64,000 bases of DNA, taken from contig CAWGIM010000019.1 of NCBI GenBank assembly GCA_963822615.1, positions 62,001 to 126,000 on the forward strand, given 5' to 3'. Below the pieces are notes generated by a model that made no database searches, was not told where the DNA came from, and worked only from the letters and a program-made list of their open reading frames with translations. Below are positions 7,925 to 15,973 of this stretch, piece after piece. The translations under genes were made by a program, and so were the position numbers. Source of the DNA: Trebonia sp963822615 (lineage in GTDB: Bacteria; Actinomycetota; Actinomycetes; Streptosporangiales; Streptosporangiaceae). How positions within the stretch are numbered: the first letter of the stretch is position 1; each line of letters begins with the position of its first letter.

Positions 7925-7960
7925 GGAAACTTTTACGTGTGATCACACGTAAAAATTTCC
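7925..7960. other. 36-bp near-perfect palindrome in the convergent gap before kshB
   Basis: The core 7931-7954 is a perfect 24-bp palindrome with arms TTTTACGTGTGA and TCACACGTAAAA meeting at GATC. GGAAA and TTTCC extend it on both sides with one mismatched pair. It lies between two convergent gene ends (7850 and 8072) in an AT-rich patch. The perfect symmetry without a loop fits a dimeric regulator site better than a terminator, but no gene starts nearby, so a bidirectional termination role is also possible. Confidence 0.6.
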
Positions 7961-8044
7961 AGGGTGCTCGAAGAGTTCGATTGCCGCCCAGGGTTGCGGG
8001 CGGCTGGAGCATGTACCCGGTCCCCGGTGGGCAGCCATCCAGGA

Positions 8045-8069
8045 TAACAGCAAGAAGCGCCGGAGGCGC
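8045..8069 (-). terminator. Probable intrinsic terminator after kshB
   Basis: Two bases past the kshB stop the minus strand has a GCGCC-TCC-GGCGC hairpin (8057-8069) followed by TTCTTGCTGTTA, a T-rich tail. This is one of the few classical terminator shapes in the window. Confidence 0.55.
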
Positions 8070-8071
8070 AC

Positions 8072-9124
8072 TCAGTAGGTGATGCCGACCTCCGGGGTCA
8101 GCGGCACCGACTGGCAGGCGAGGATGTAGCCGTCGGCCAGGTCCGCCGCCTCGAGCACCTCGTTGTGGGCCATCTCGACCTGGCCCGCGGTGAGCTGGCA
8201 GGCGCACGCGCCGCAGACCCCCTGGCGGCAGGAGTAGGGCGCCGCCAGGCCGGCCGCGATCAGCACGTCGAGCATCCGGCTGCCGGGCGGCCAGGGCAGC
8301 GTCGTGGCCGTGCCGTCGAGGGTCACCGAGAGGGTCGCGGGCAGCCCGCCCCCGTTCTGTATCGATTCGAAGGGGTTTTCCTCGAGCGAGACGAACCGCT
8401 CGGTCCGCACCCGCCTGGCGGGCACCCCGAGCTGCCCGAGGGCCGCCCTGACCGCCGCCAGGTACTGGTCGGGGCCGCAGACGTACGGCTCCCAGCCGGC
8501 GTACGGCCGGGCCAGCGCCGCCAGGCTGGCGGCGGCGGGGTGCCCCTGCAGCGAGTCGAGCCAGTGCACGACCGTCAGCCGCTCGCCGGCCGACGCCGCC
8601 AGCTCGCGCAGCTCCGCCGCGAAGATCACCGACCGCTCGTCCCGGTTCGCGTACACCAGCGCGACCCGCCCCTGCCCGCCGACCAGCACCGACTTGAGGA
8701 TGGAGATGACCGGGGTGATCCCGCTGCCCGCCGCGAACAGCAGGAAGTCGCCGTCGAGGGACCGCGGGCTGAAGGTTCCGGCCGGCGGCAGCACCTCGAG
8801 CAGCAGGCCGGGCACGGCGTTGTCGAGCAGCCAGTTGGACGCGTAGCCCCCGGCCGTGCGCTTGACCGTGATCGCGGTCCGGTCGCCCGCGTGCGGCGAG
8901 GAGCACAGCGAGTAGCAGCGGGCGACCGAACCGGTCCGGTCGGAGGGGACGCGGACGGTGATGAACTGGCCGGGCTGGTAGGCGAACGCGGCCGCCAGCG
9001 GCGGCGGCACCGCCAGCACCAGCGAGGACGCGTCGCCGGTCTCGCTGATTACCTCCGCCACCGGCACCTGGTAGTAGTCGCGCGCCGCCGGTGCTTCCCG
9101 CGGCTCGCCCGCGGGCTCACTCAT
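8072..9124 (-). CDS. kshB: 3-ketosteroid 9alpha-hydroxylase reductase subunit KshB
   Basis: The 350-residue reductase has a ferredoxin-NADP reductase module (FAD site RCYSLCSSP, NAD site FAAGSGITPVISILKS) and a C-terminal plant-type 2Fe-2S domain with Cys ligands in SCRQGVCGACAC and a final C in LACQSVP. It passes electrons from NADH to KshA for 9alpha-hydroxylation. It is the third gene of a coupled minus-strand set kshA, 97-aa protein, kshB; its ATG overlaps the upstream stop by 8 nt. Length and domain order are standard for KshB. Confidence 0.93.
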   Translation of the reverse strand: MSEPAGEPREAPAARDYYQVPVAEVISETGDASSLVLAVPPPLAAAFAYQPGQFITVRVPSDRTGSVARCYSLCSSPHAGDRTAITVKRTAGGYASNWLLDNAVPGLLLEVLPPAGTFSPRSLDGDFLLFAAGSGITPVISILKSVLVGGQGRVALVYANRDERSVIFAAELRELAASAGERLTVVHWLDSLQGHPAAASLAALARPYAGWEPYVCGPDQYLAAVRAALGQLGVPARRVRTERFVSLEENPFESIQNGGGLPATLSVTLDGTATTLPWPPGSRMLDVLIAAGLAAPYSCRQGVCGACACQLTAGQVEMAHNEVLEAADLADGYILACQSVPLTPEVGITY

Positions 9125-9410
9125 ACGCGGGCGGTGACACCGCGAGCAGGCCGGCCGCCAGCGCGCCGTCGATGCTGTCCCGCAGCGTGCCGCAGCCCCG
9201 GGCCGGCGCGCTGCCGGTGCCCGCGGCGGCCAGGTCCCGGAACTCGGCGCAGCCGGCCGCCGCCGCCGCGGTCCACTGGACCGAGGTGTGCTGCGGGCTG
9301 AACTTCACCACCGCCACGGTCGCGCCGCAGGCGGCGCAGCCGACCGGCTGCGGGCGGGCGCGGCGGTCGTCGGTCCGGTGACCAAGGCGGCCGGCGGCGG
9401 GCCCGGTCAT
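9117..9410 (-). CDS. Small Cys-motif protein encoded between kshA and kshB
   Basis: This encodes 97 residues from the ATG at 9410, which shares a base with the kshA stop (TAATG); its own stop overlaps the kshB start by 8 nt. The sequence has a CAAC motif (VGCAACGATVAVVKFSPQH), a TSVQW stretch, two further Cys (AGCAEF, RGCGTL) and a C-terminal helix RDSIDGALAAGLL. Four Cys could bind a metal or cluster, though the spacing is not that of a ferredoxin. No catalytic family recognised. Tight coupling inside the kshAB operon argues for a role in the hydroxylase system, for example assembly or electron transfer; this is inference. Confidence 0.7.
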   Translation of the reverse strand: MTGPAAGRLGHRTDDRRARPQPVGCAACGATVAVVKFSPQHTSVQWTAAAAAGCAEFRDLAAAGTGSAPARGCGTLRDSIDGALAAGLLAVSPPAYE

Positions 9411-10597
9411 TAGCCCTCCCCGGCCGAGGGCTGCCGGGCGGCCAGGTTCCGCGCGACCTCCGCCTCCCAGCCCTCCACCGCCCGGGCGGTGTCGATCTCG
9501 AACTCGTACCGGGCGGTCATCTCCGGCTCGACCGCCGCCGTGTCCCGGTAGAACTGCTCGTACCAGCGCCGTAGCTGGTACACCGGGCCGTCTTCGGCGC
9601 ACAGCAGGGGATTGTCCACCCGGCTCTTGTGCCGCCAGATCTCGACGTCCTGCTCGAAGCCGGTCCCGACGAACTTGCCGAACCGGGCGCCGAACCGGGC
9701 CGCCTGCTCGTCGCTCAGCCCCGGCGGCCGCTTGACGATCACGCCCCACTGGAGCATGAACGACGTCGGGGTGACCGGGTAGTGGCAGTTGATCAGCACG
9801 CTCTCCACGGTCATGCCCTGGTAGTCGTGCCACAGGTAGTCGATCATGTAAGACGGCCCGAAGTAGGAGGCTTCGGAACGGAGGGTGGTTTCCCCTCCGG
9901 CCGGGTAATTGGACGCGGCCCCGACGTCCGGCCGCGAGCGGGTGGTCAGGTACTGCGAGGCCACGTGACCCTCGAAGACGTTCTTGAAGTAGGTCGGGAA
10001 CGCGAAGTGGATGTAGAAGAAGTGCGCCATGTCCACCACGTTGTCGACCACCTCGCGGCAGTTGGCCCCGTCGACCAGGATCGAGTCCCAGGTCCAGCCG
10101 GTCCACTGCGCCGAGTAGGCGCCCTCGATCCGCGGGATGGTCACGTCGTCGGGCGGCGGGTTCCCCTCCGGGTCGTGCCAGACGAACAGCTGGCCGTTCC
10201 GCTCCAGGGCGAGCCACGTCCGGGTCCTGGCGGCGGGCGGCACCCGCCGCGCGTAGGGGATCTCCGCGCACCGGCCGTCGCCGCCCCAGCGCCAGTCGTG
10301 GAACGGGCAGGCGACCTGGTCGCCCTTGACCGTGCCGGCGCTCAGGTCGCCGCCCATGTGCCGGCAGTACGCGTCGAGCACGTGCAGCCGCCCGGCCGCG
10401 TCGGCGAACACCACCAGCTTGGTGCCGAACGCCTGCACCGCGTGCGGCCCGCTGCCCGCCGGCTCCCGGTCCGCCGGTCCGCCGCCGCCGCGGAACGCCT
10501 CGGCCAGTCCCAGGCAGTGCCAGCCGCGCGCGAACCGGTCCGGCGGCGACCCGGCGTCGATGTTCCGCGGGCCGTTCATCCCCATAGCCATACCCAT
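9410..10597 (-). CDS. kshA: 3-ketosteroid 9alpha-hydroxylase oxygenase subunit KshA (Rieske)
   Basis: The 395-residue Rieske oxygenase has the cluster motif CRHMGGDL...CPFHDW (Cys-His and Cys-x2-His, residues about 78-100). The mononuclear iron site lies in NVVDMAHFFYIHFAFP (two His and upstream Asp/Asn). It hydroxylates C9 of the steroid nucleus; with KstD this opens ring B to the 9,10-seco product used by HsaA. The first ATG (10597) abuts the KstR operator, so the transcript may be leaderless, or translation may begin at one of the in-frame ATGs at 10591, 10585 or 10579 (sequence MGMAMGMNGP). Confidence 0.94.
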   Translation of the reverse strand: MGMAMGMNGPRNIDAGSPPDRFARGWHCLGLAEAFRGGGGPADREPAGSGPHAVQAFGTKLVVFADAAGRLHVLDAYCRHMGGDLSAGTVKGDQVACPFHDWRWGGDGRCAEIPYARRVPPAARTRTWLALERNGQLFVWHDPEGNPPPDDVTIPRIEGAYSAQWTGWTWDSILVDGANCREVVDNVVDMAHFFYIHFAFPTYFKNVFEGHVASQYLTTRSRPDVGAASNYPAGGETTLRSEASYFGPSYMIDYLWHDYQGMTVESVLINCHYPVTPTSFMLQWGVIVKRPPGLSDEQAARFGARFGKFVGTGFEQDVEIWRHKSRVDNPLLCAEDGPVYQLRRWYEQFYRDTAAVEPEMTARYEFEIDTARAVEGWEAEVARNLAARQPSAGEG

Positions 10598-10619
10598 AGA
10601 CTAGAACATGTTCTAGTCT
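10598..10619. promoter_or_regulatory. KstR-type operator, perfect 22-bp palindrome between kshA and hsaA
   Basis: AGACTAGAACA and TGTTCTAGTCT form a perfect palindrome whose core 10602-10615 (TAGAACATGTTCTA) matches TnnAACnnGTTnnA. It touches the kshA start codon on one side and faces hsaA on the other, so it should control both divergent genes. Confidence 0.85.
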
Positions 10620-10704
10620 TGTGGCGATGGGCGGCCACCAGGAAGGGACGGCTCGTGGGTGAAATCGGCGCGTACGCGGGGCCGAGCCGGCGGTTGTCGC
10701 CGCG

Positions 10705-11850
10705 GTGGCCGACCTGCTCCCGGTGCTACGGCAGCGGGCCCAGGACACCGAGGACAACCGGGTCGTGCCGGGCGAGTCGGTCAAGGCCCTCACCGAGGCG
10801 GGCTTCTTCCGGCTGCTCCAGCCGGCCAGCTACGGCGGACTCGAGGCCGACCCGCTCGCCTTCTACGCCGCGGTGCGGCTGATCGCGAGCGCCTGCGGGT
10901 CGACCGGCTGGGTCGCGTCCGTCCTCGGCGTGCACCCCTGGCAGCTCGCGCTGTTCCCCGAGCGGGCGCAGGAGGACGTCTGGGGCGCCGACGCCGGCGC
11001 GCGGATGTCCTCCTCCTACGCGCCGACCGGGCGGGCGTCGGCGGTGACCGGCGGTTACCGGCTCGACGGGCGGTGGAGCTTCTCCTCCGGTTGCGCCCAC
11101 GCGAGCTGGGTGCTGCTCGGCGCGATCGCGGCCGACGGCGACGGCAAGCCGGTCGACTTCCGCACGTTCCTGCTGCCCGCCAGCGACTACACGGTCGATG
11201 ACGTGTGGGACACGGTCGGCCTGCGCGGCACCGGCAGCAACGACATCGTGGTCGACGGGGCCTTCGTCCCCGCTTACCGCTCGCTGAGCTTCACCGACGT
11301 CACCCGGTGCGCCTGTCCCGGGCAGGAGCGCAACCCGGGCCCGCTGTACCGCATCCCCTACGGGGCGGTGTTCTCCTACGCGATCACCACGCCGGTGATC
11401 GGCATGGCGACCGGGGCGTACCAGGCGCACGTGGCCTACCAGCGCGACCGGGTACGCGCCTCTTACGCGAGGCAGAAGGCGGCCGAGGACCCGTTCGGCC
11501 AGGTGCGGATCGCGGAGGCGGCTGGCCTGGTCGACGCCGCCTGGCTGGCCCTCGAACGCGGCCTGTCCGAGCTGATGACCTACGCGCGGGCGGGCGAGGA
11601 GCTGCCGCTGCCGCTCCGCCTGCGCGTGCGGCGCGACCAGGTGACCGGCACCGGGCAGGCCATCCGGGCGGTGGACCTGCTGTTCGAGAACTCCGGCGGC
11701 CGGGCGCTGCGGCGGGGCACGCCGATGCAGCGGTTCTGGCGGGACGCGCACGCCGGGCGGGTGCACCCGATCAACGACCCGGAACGGGCGCTGTCGATGT
11801 TCGGGCGGGGCGAGTTCGGGCACGACGTGCCGCCGGACGCGATGGTCTGA
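10705..11850 (+). CDS. hsaA: 3-hydroxy-9,10-secosteroid hydroxylase HsaA, N-terminus uncertain
   Basis: This 381-residue acyl-CoA dehydrogenase-fold flavin monooxygenase follows HsaA closely: GFFRLLQPASYGGLEADPL, CGSTGWVASVLGVH, ISSSYAP-like MSSSYAPTG, GLRGTGSN and the ending RFWRDAHAGRVHPINDPERA. It ortho-hydroxylates the aromatised A ring of the secosteroid using reduced flavin from HsaB, which is not in the window. Homology appears to start upstream of GTG 10705 (GAEPAVVAAVADLLP), but no start codon exists in this frame back to a stop at 10660. A GTG at 10655 with GGAAGGGA ahead of it is one base out of frame, so a lost G near 10678-10682 is suspected. Confidence 0.9.
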   Translation: MADLLPVLRQRAQDTEDNRVVPGESVKALTEAGFFRLLQPASYGGLEADPLAFYAAVRLIASACGSTGWVASVLGVHPWQLALFPERAQEDVWGADAGARMSSSYAPTGRASAVTGGYRLDGRWSFSSGCAHASWVLLGAIAADGDGKPVDFRTFLLPASDYTVDDVWDTVGLRGTGSNDIVVDGAFVPAYRSLSFTDVTRCACPGQERNPGPLYRIPYGAVFSYAITTPVIGMATGAYQAHVAYQRDRVRASYARQKAAEDPFGQVRIAEAAGLVDAAWLALERGLSELMTYARAGEELPLPLRLRVRRDQVTGTGQAIRAVDLLFENSGGRALRRGTPMQRFWRDAHAGRVHPINDPERALSMFGRGEFGHDVPPDAMV

Positions 11851-11928
11851 GGGCGGGGCCCGGAGGGCTGGTGGCCGACGCGACGTGGGTGAGCAGGGAA
11901 ACCGCCGGCGCCCCGGGTCGACCTCGGT

Positions 11929-12315
11929 TCAGTACTCGGTGTCGATGGTGTCGATCGCCTTCTGCACCTCGGCCAGCGGCGCGCGCAGCTGCATCATCTT
12001 CATCATCTTGCCCGAGATCTTGACCTTGCCCTGGGTGAAGGCCTTCGCCCCGTCCAGCTCGCCCTTGTTGACCAGGGTCGAGGTCTCGTAGGACTGGCTG
12101 ACCGTCACCTCGGCGTTGTCGGCGTCGCCGAGGCCGACCGTGGCGGTGCCGTCGCCGATCCGGAGCCAGTAGCGGACCTCGCCGCCGGGCGCGCCGGCCA
12201 CCACCATCTGGATGACCCCGCTTTTGCCCTTCAGCGCCTTGCGGACCGGCTCGTCGGCGGCCACGGCGGCGTTGTAGGCGTCGATCCACTCCGGGGACAG
12301 GTACTTGACCGGCAT
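11929..12315 (-). CDS. SCP2 sterol-binding domain protein
   Basis: The 128-residue protein is one SCP2 sterol-transfer domain: an N-terminal helix (LSPEWIDAYNAAVAAD), a beta sheet (VIQMVVAG, EVRYWLRIGDG, ATVGLG) and the hydrophobic C-terminal segment ISGKMMKMMQLRAPLAEVQKA. It should bind or carry sterols or acyl chains for the catabolic enzymes. A KstR site within a long inverted repeat lies 41 nt upstream, so it belongs to the sterol regulon. It converges with hsaA. Confidence 0.88.
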   Translation of the reverse strand: MPVKYLSPEWIDAYNAAVAADEPVRKALKGKSGVIQMVVAGAPGGEVRYWLRIGDGTATVGLGDADNAEVTVSQSYETSTLVNKGELDGAKAFTQGKVKISGKMMKMMQLRAPLAEVQKAIDTIDTEY

Positions 12316-12340
12316 CGTCGCTCAGCTCCCTGGTCGGCGG

Positions 12341-12384
12341 CTTCCGCTGACAAACTATAACAAGTTCTAGTTTGTCAGCGGAAG
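12341..12384. promoter_or_regulatory. 44-bp inverted repeat enclosing a KstR operator
   Basis: Arms CTTCCGCTGACAAACT (12341-12356) and its exact complement (12369-12384) flank ATAACAAGTTCT; only two base pairs in 44 do not match. Bases 12356-12369 fit TnnAACnnGTTnnA. It lies just upstream of the SCP2 gene and just downstream of the helicase gene on the same strand, so it can act as an operator for one and a hairpin terminator for the other. Confidence 0.75.
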
Positions 12385-12442
12385 CCCCGGCCTGATTCCG
12401 GTGGCTGGTTCACCGGGTACTTGGCAGGCTGTCGCGTGCGGG

Positions 12443-15400
12443 TCAGCCCGGCGGCTGAGGCCGGTACCGCCTGAGAACGGCGGGGTCGGCTAGCTTGTCG
12501 AAGTAGCGCTCGCTTCCCCAGGTGCTGTAGTTGCCGATCACGTACAGGCGGCGCCTGGCCCTGGTCACCGCGACGTTCAGCAGGTTGGGGGTCTCCCGCG
12601 CGAACCGGCGCGAGCCCGGCTGGTCGGGGTCGCCGCCAAGCACGAGGATGACCGCGTCCGCCTCCCGGCCCTGCATGCGGTGCACCGTGCCGATCCACTG
12701 GTCCAGGTCACCGCTGGCCGCTGCGGGGAAGACGCCACGGAAGATCGCCTGGGCGTTCTCCGCGACCACCCGGTAGGGGCTGATCACCCTGATCTGTGAC
12801 GCCTGGACCCCGCCGTTGTCGCGCAGCCCGAGCAGCACCGAGCGCAGCATGTCTCCTTCCGCCTGGATCCAGTTGCTGCCCCGGACGCTGGACCGGACAT
12901 CGAGCCAGGCGTTCTCGCCGTGAAACGGCTTGCGGTCGCCTGGCGTGCCGAACACCATGAGCCCGTGGTAGGCGATCGCGTTGCTGACCTCGAACATCGG
13001 GCGGTCGCAACGCCGGTGCACCCGCAGCGGGGCGCCGACCCACACGTCCTCGCCCGCCGGGCCGGGCAGCGCGGTGCCGGAGACCGCGAGCCGGTCCGCG
13101 AGCTGCTGCGCGGACGACCGGCTGGGCGCCCAGAGCGGCTCAACGCCGAACTGCTCCAGCAGGGCCCGCTGCCCGCCCCAGGGCAGCGTGACGACTGGTT
13201 CCAGCTGCAGCGGGTCGCCGACGAGGACCGCGCGACGGCTGCGCCACAGCGCGCCGGCCGCGTTCTGCGGCGCGGCCTGGCCCGCCTCGTCGACCAGCAG
13301 CCAGCCCAGTGACTCGCGGCCCAGGCCGGCGAACATCCGGCCGAAGGAGGCGAATGTCGTCGACACGACGGGTACCACGAGGAACAGGGTCTGCCAGGCG
13401 GCGAGCAGGGGCTCCGGGCCCGGCCTGCCCTTGCCGTCGAGGATGTCCATCATCGCACTGAGGTTGCGCGAGAGCCGGGGCCCGGCGTTCAGCAGGAACG
13501 CCTTGTGCAGGGCCAGCGCGGCCAGGAACAGGCGGGTACGGGCCTGGCTGAACTCGTCGTCGGCCCACGGCGCGGACAGCTCGCGCCGCTCGATCAGCCC
13601 GGGCTGCTCAGTCTCGGCGTACTCGGGGCCGTCCGGCACCCGCTCACCCCAGCGGCTGCGGGCGCCGGCGACCAGGCGCTCCGCACCCTGGACGGCGACG
13701 TCGGCCCGGGACCGGGCCTCAGCGGCCGCCGCCTCAGCCGCTCGCCCGGCGGCGATCTCCCGGTCGAGCGCGGCGAGGGACTTCCGCGCGGCAGCGGTGT
13801 CCGCCACCGCCTGGCGCACCTGCCCCGCCAGCTCTTCCCGCCCCTGCTCCCAGGTGCGCTTGCGGGCGCGTGAGGCGAGGATTCCCGGGCGGGCTAGCTG
13901 ATACGCGCTGGCACTGGCGTTGGCCTCGGACTGCCGGCTGGCGGCCGCTTCGGCCGCGGCCGCCAGGTCGGGGCGGCGCGCTTGCGCCCGTTCCCGCTGC
14001 GCGATGGAGTTCCGGGCGGCAGTGGCGGCCGCCGCCTGGGTGCCGCGCTGCTGGGGGAGGTCGCTGATCGCGGCCGCGACCACGCCCCGTTCGGCGGACA
14101 GCTGCTGAACCTTGTCCAGGGCCTGGCGGAAGTCGCGGACGGCGCCGGGCCAGTCCGGCGCCGGGGTGGTCTTGAGGAGGTCGCGCAGGCCGTTGCCGGC
14201 GCGCTTGCCCTTCCCCTTGCTCCCCTTGCCGCCGAACCAGGCGTTGGTGACGAACCTGCCCCGGTTGGCGGAGTTGCCGAGGACCGCGGCCAGCAGGGCC
14301 CACGCGCCCGGGCCGGTGACCTGCCGGGCCGTCGCGGTGAAGTAGTCGACGTCCGCGGCGGCCGCGCGCCATTCGTCGGCAACGCCACCGGGGCCGGGGA
14401 TCTCGGCGGTGACGTTCTCGACCGCGGCGTTGTTCGACGACGCGACCACGATCTCGTCGCCCGCCAGCTCCGGCCGCAGCCTCGAGATTTGGTGCGTCCA
14501 GGCCGACCTCGCCCAGGTCATCGTCTCGCCGGTGAACGCGTCCTGCGGGCTGCGCAGCGCCGCCAGCTTGACCGCCCGCCGCACCAGGATCGCCGCGACT
14601 ACGTCGCGGAGCATGGTGGTCTTGCCGGTGCCGGGCGGCCCGTTGACGGCGAACAGGCCGGGCTGGCCTTCGCCGTGCTCGTTCATGATGCGATTGACCG
14701 CGAACTGCTGGCTGAAGGCCAGCGGGCGGTCCGTGGCGGTGACCCACCGGCCCGGCGGGATGAGGTCCGGACGGCACCAGGCGAGCACGAGTTCCGGCTC
14801 GCGGCGGAGATCGCTGCGCTGCGCCGTGCGGACGCGGTCTGCCGGCGTCAGGTAGCTGGCCAGCGCCTGGCCGGCGTCGCCGTCGCGCAGGGCCTGGGCG
14901 ACCCGCTGCAGGTCGTCGGCGAGGAAGCTGTTCAGGAACGGGTCGGCCTTGGCCTCCTCGTCGCTGTCGAGCTTGATCTGGTGGCTGCGGATCCGGACGC
15001 CGGCCGGCCGCAGGCTGTCGGTGACCCCGAGGCCGTCGGCTAGGCCGTCGACGAACGCGTGCAGGTCCTCGCCGGCGATGGCGATCAGGTCCAGGCGCGG
15101 CGTCTCCCGCTGGCTGCTGTCGCCGGCGTCGTCCGGCTGGTCGGGCGCCTCGTCCTGTTTCTTGCCCACGGCCGACTCGGCCAGCGACTTGGCCGTTTTC
15201 GCGGCCGCCGCGGCGAGGCCGACCCCGATCGGGCCGAGCGGCCCGAGTACCCCGGCCGCCGCGGCGCTGACCGCGCCGCTGACTCCCTCGGGGGCCGCCT
15301 CCCGGAGAGCGGCGCCGAGTACCCGCACCCCGGCCCGCACCTTCGCCTGCCGGGCCAGGCGGTCGGCGTAGTGCGCGGTGTCCGCCGCCATGTCGCCGAT

Positions 15401-15799
15401 GGGCGAGTCGCCCCGGCCGACCCGCCCGGTGCCCCAGGCGCAGGCGGAGACGACCATGGAGTCCTCGACCAGGAAGCCTTTCTCGTCGACGGTGCACGCG
15501 AACAAGGCTGACTTGCCCTTCGGCGGCGGCTCCTCGTCTTGGTCCTGGCCGTACTGGCTGACCAGGGCATCGCGCACCCGGCTGAGGTCGTAAAGTCCCC
15601 CGTACACCTCGTGCCGCCAGACATGGCCGGCATCGGGCCCCGGGAGAAGGGAACGTGGCCCCCAGGGCACCCGGTCGCCATCCTGGTAGTCGACCGTATG
15701 ATTCCGCTGGTCGAGCCGGGGGAGTGACTGCGGGCTGAAAATCTCGACTGCCTGCCAGAACTGCGCGATCCTGACCGGATCGTCGGCCACGCGTACCAC
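12443..15799 (-). CDS. Large SF1B (Dna2/NAM7-like) helicase
   Basis: The 1118-residue protein has superfamily 1 helicase motifs: Walker A GPPGTGKTT (about residue 385), Walker B LLVDEAGQAAP (about 835), GDPLQLEPV, WIGTVHRMQGREAD (about 1035) and NVAVTRARRRLYVIGN (about 1080). Between motifs Ia and II lies an Ala/Arg/Glu-rich segment (about 560-700) likely to be coiled coil. The first 380 residues are not a known nuclease; they include a hydrophobic Ala/Gly stretch (about 160-205) and an acidic linker. Likely ATP-driven DNA or RNA unwinding. GTG at 15799 was chosen by frame and residue quality; the ribosome site is weak. It stands alone, so its pathway is unknown; a defence role is possible but unproven. 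Confidence 0.85.
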   Translation of the reverse strand: MVRVADDPVRIAQFWQAVEIFSPQSLPRLDQRNHTVDYQDGDRVPWGPRSLLPGPDAGHVWRHEVYGGLYDLSRVRDALVSQYGQDQDEEPPPKGKSALFACTVDEKGFLVEDSMVVSACAWGTGRVGRGDSPIGDMAADTAHYADRLARQAKVRAGVRVLGAALREAAPEGVSGAVSAAAAGVLGPLGPIGVGLAAAAAKTAKSLAESAVGKKQDEAPDQPDDAGDSSQRETPRLDLIAIAGEDLHAFVDGLADGLGVTDSLRPAGVRIRSHQIKLDSDEEAKADPFLNSFLADDLQRVAQALRDGDAGQALASYLTPADRVRTAQRSDLRREPELVLAWCRPDLIPPGRWVTATDRPLAFSQQFAVNRIMNEHGEGQPGLFAVNGPPGTGKTTMLRDVVAAILVRRAVKLAALRSPQDAFTGETMTWARSAWTHQISRLRPELAGDEIVVASSNNAAVENVTAEIPGPGGVADEWRAAAADVDYFTATARQVTGPGAWALLAAVLGNSANRGRFVTNAWFGGKGSKGKGKRAGNGLRDLLKTTPAPDWPGAVRDFRQALDKVQQLSAERGVVAAAISDLPQQRGTQAAAATAARNSIAQRERAQARRPDLAAAAEAAASRQSEANASASAYQLARPGILASRARKRTWEQGREELAGQVRQAVADTAAARKSLAALDREIAAGRAAEAAAAEARSRADVAVQGAERLVAGARSRWGERVPDGPEYAETEQPGLIERRELSAPWADDEFSQARTRLFLAALALHKAFLLNAGPRLSRNLSAMMDILDGKGRPGPEPLLAAWQTLFLVVPVVSTTFASFGRMFAGLGRESLGWLLVDEAGQAAPQNAAGALWRSRRAVLVGDPLQLEPVVTLPWGGQRALLEQFGVEPLWAPSRSSAQQLADRLAVSGTALPGPAGEDVWVGAPLRVHRRCDRPMFEVSNAIAYHGLMVFGTPGDRKPFHGENAWLDVRSSVRGSNWIQAEGDMLRSVLLGLRDNGGVQASQIRVISPYRVVAENAQAIFRGVFPAAASGDLDQWIGTVHRMQGREADAVILVLGGDPDQPGSRRFARETPNLLNVAVTRARRRLYVIGNYSTWGSERYFDKLADPAVLRRYRPQPPG

Positions 15800-15918
15800 C
15801 GCCTAGGTGATTTACGGATGGTAAAGAACAGGGAGATAACTACCATTACACCTCACCGCGACAATAGTGCATTAAATCCCTGTGAATTTGCCCGGAGGGG
15901 TGCCGTTAAAAGTGGGCT

Positions 15919-15945
15919 GGTAAATTCGAATTTCTTCGATTTACC
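15919..15945. terminator. Inverted repeat, possible terminator of the SARP gene
   Basis: GGTAAATTCGAA and TTCGATTTACC pair with one bulged base around TTTC. It is 160 nt past the SARP stop on the minus strand. A regulatory site for the helicase gene is the alternative. Confidence 0.35.
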
Positions 15946-15951
15946 GGCTTT

Positions 15952-15973
15952 CTAGGCTTTGGCTAGGCTTTGG
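15952..15973 (+). repeat. 11-bp direct repeat, two copies
   Basis: CTAGGCTTTGG occurs twice head to tail and is followed by CTAATGG. Function unknown. Confidence 0.6.

Noticed and set aside
7925..7960. Palindrome as a classical intrinsic terminator
   Set aside because: It has no T tract after a GC stem and no loop; listed as an unexplained palindrome instead.
13734..15497. 587-codon frame on the same strand as the helicase in another phase
   Set aside because: Arg/Gly-only composition typical of a shadow frame; helicase motifs lie in the chosen frame.
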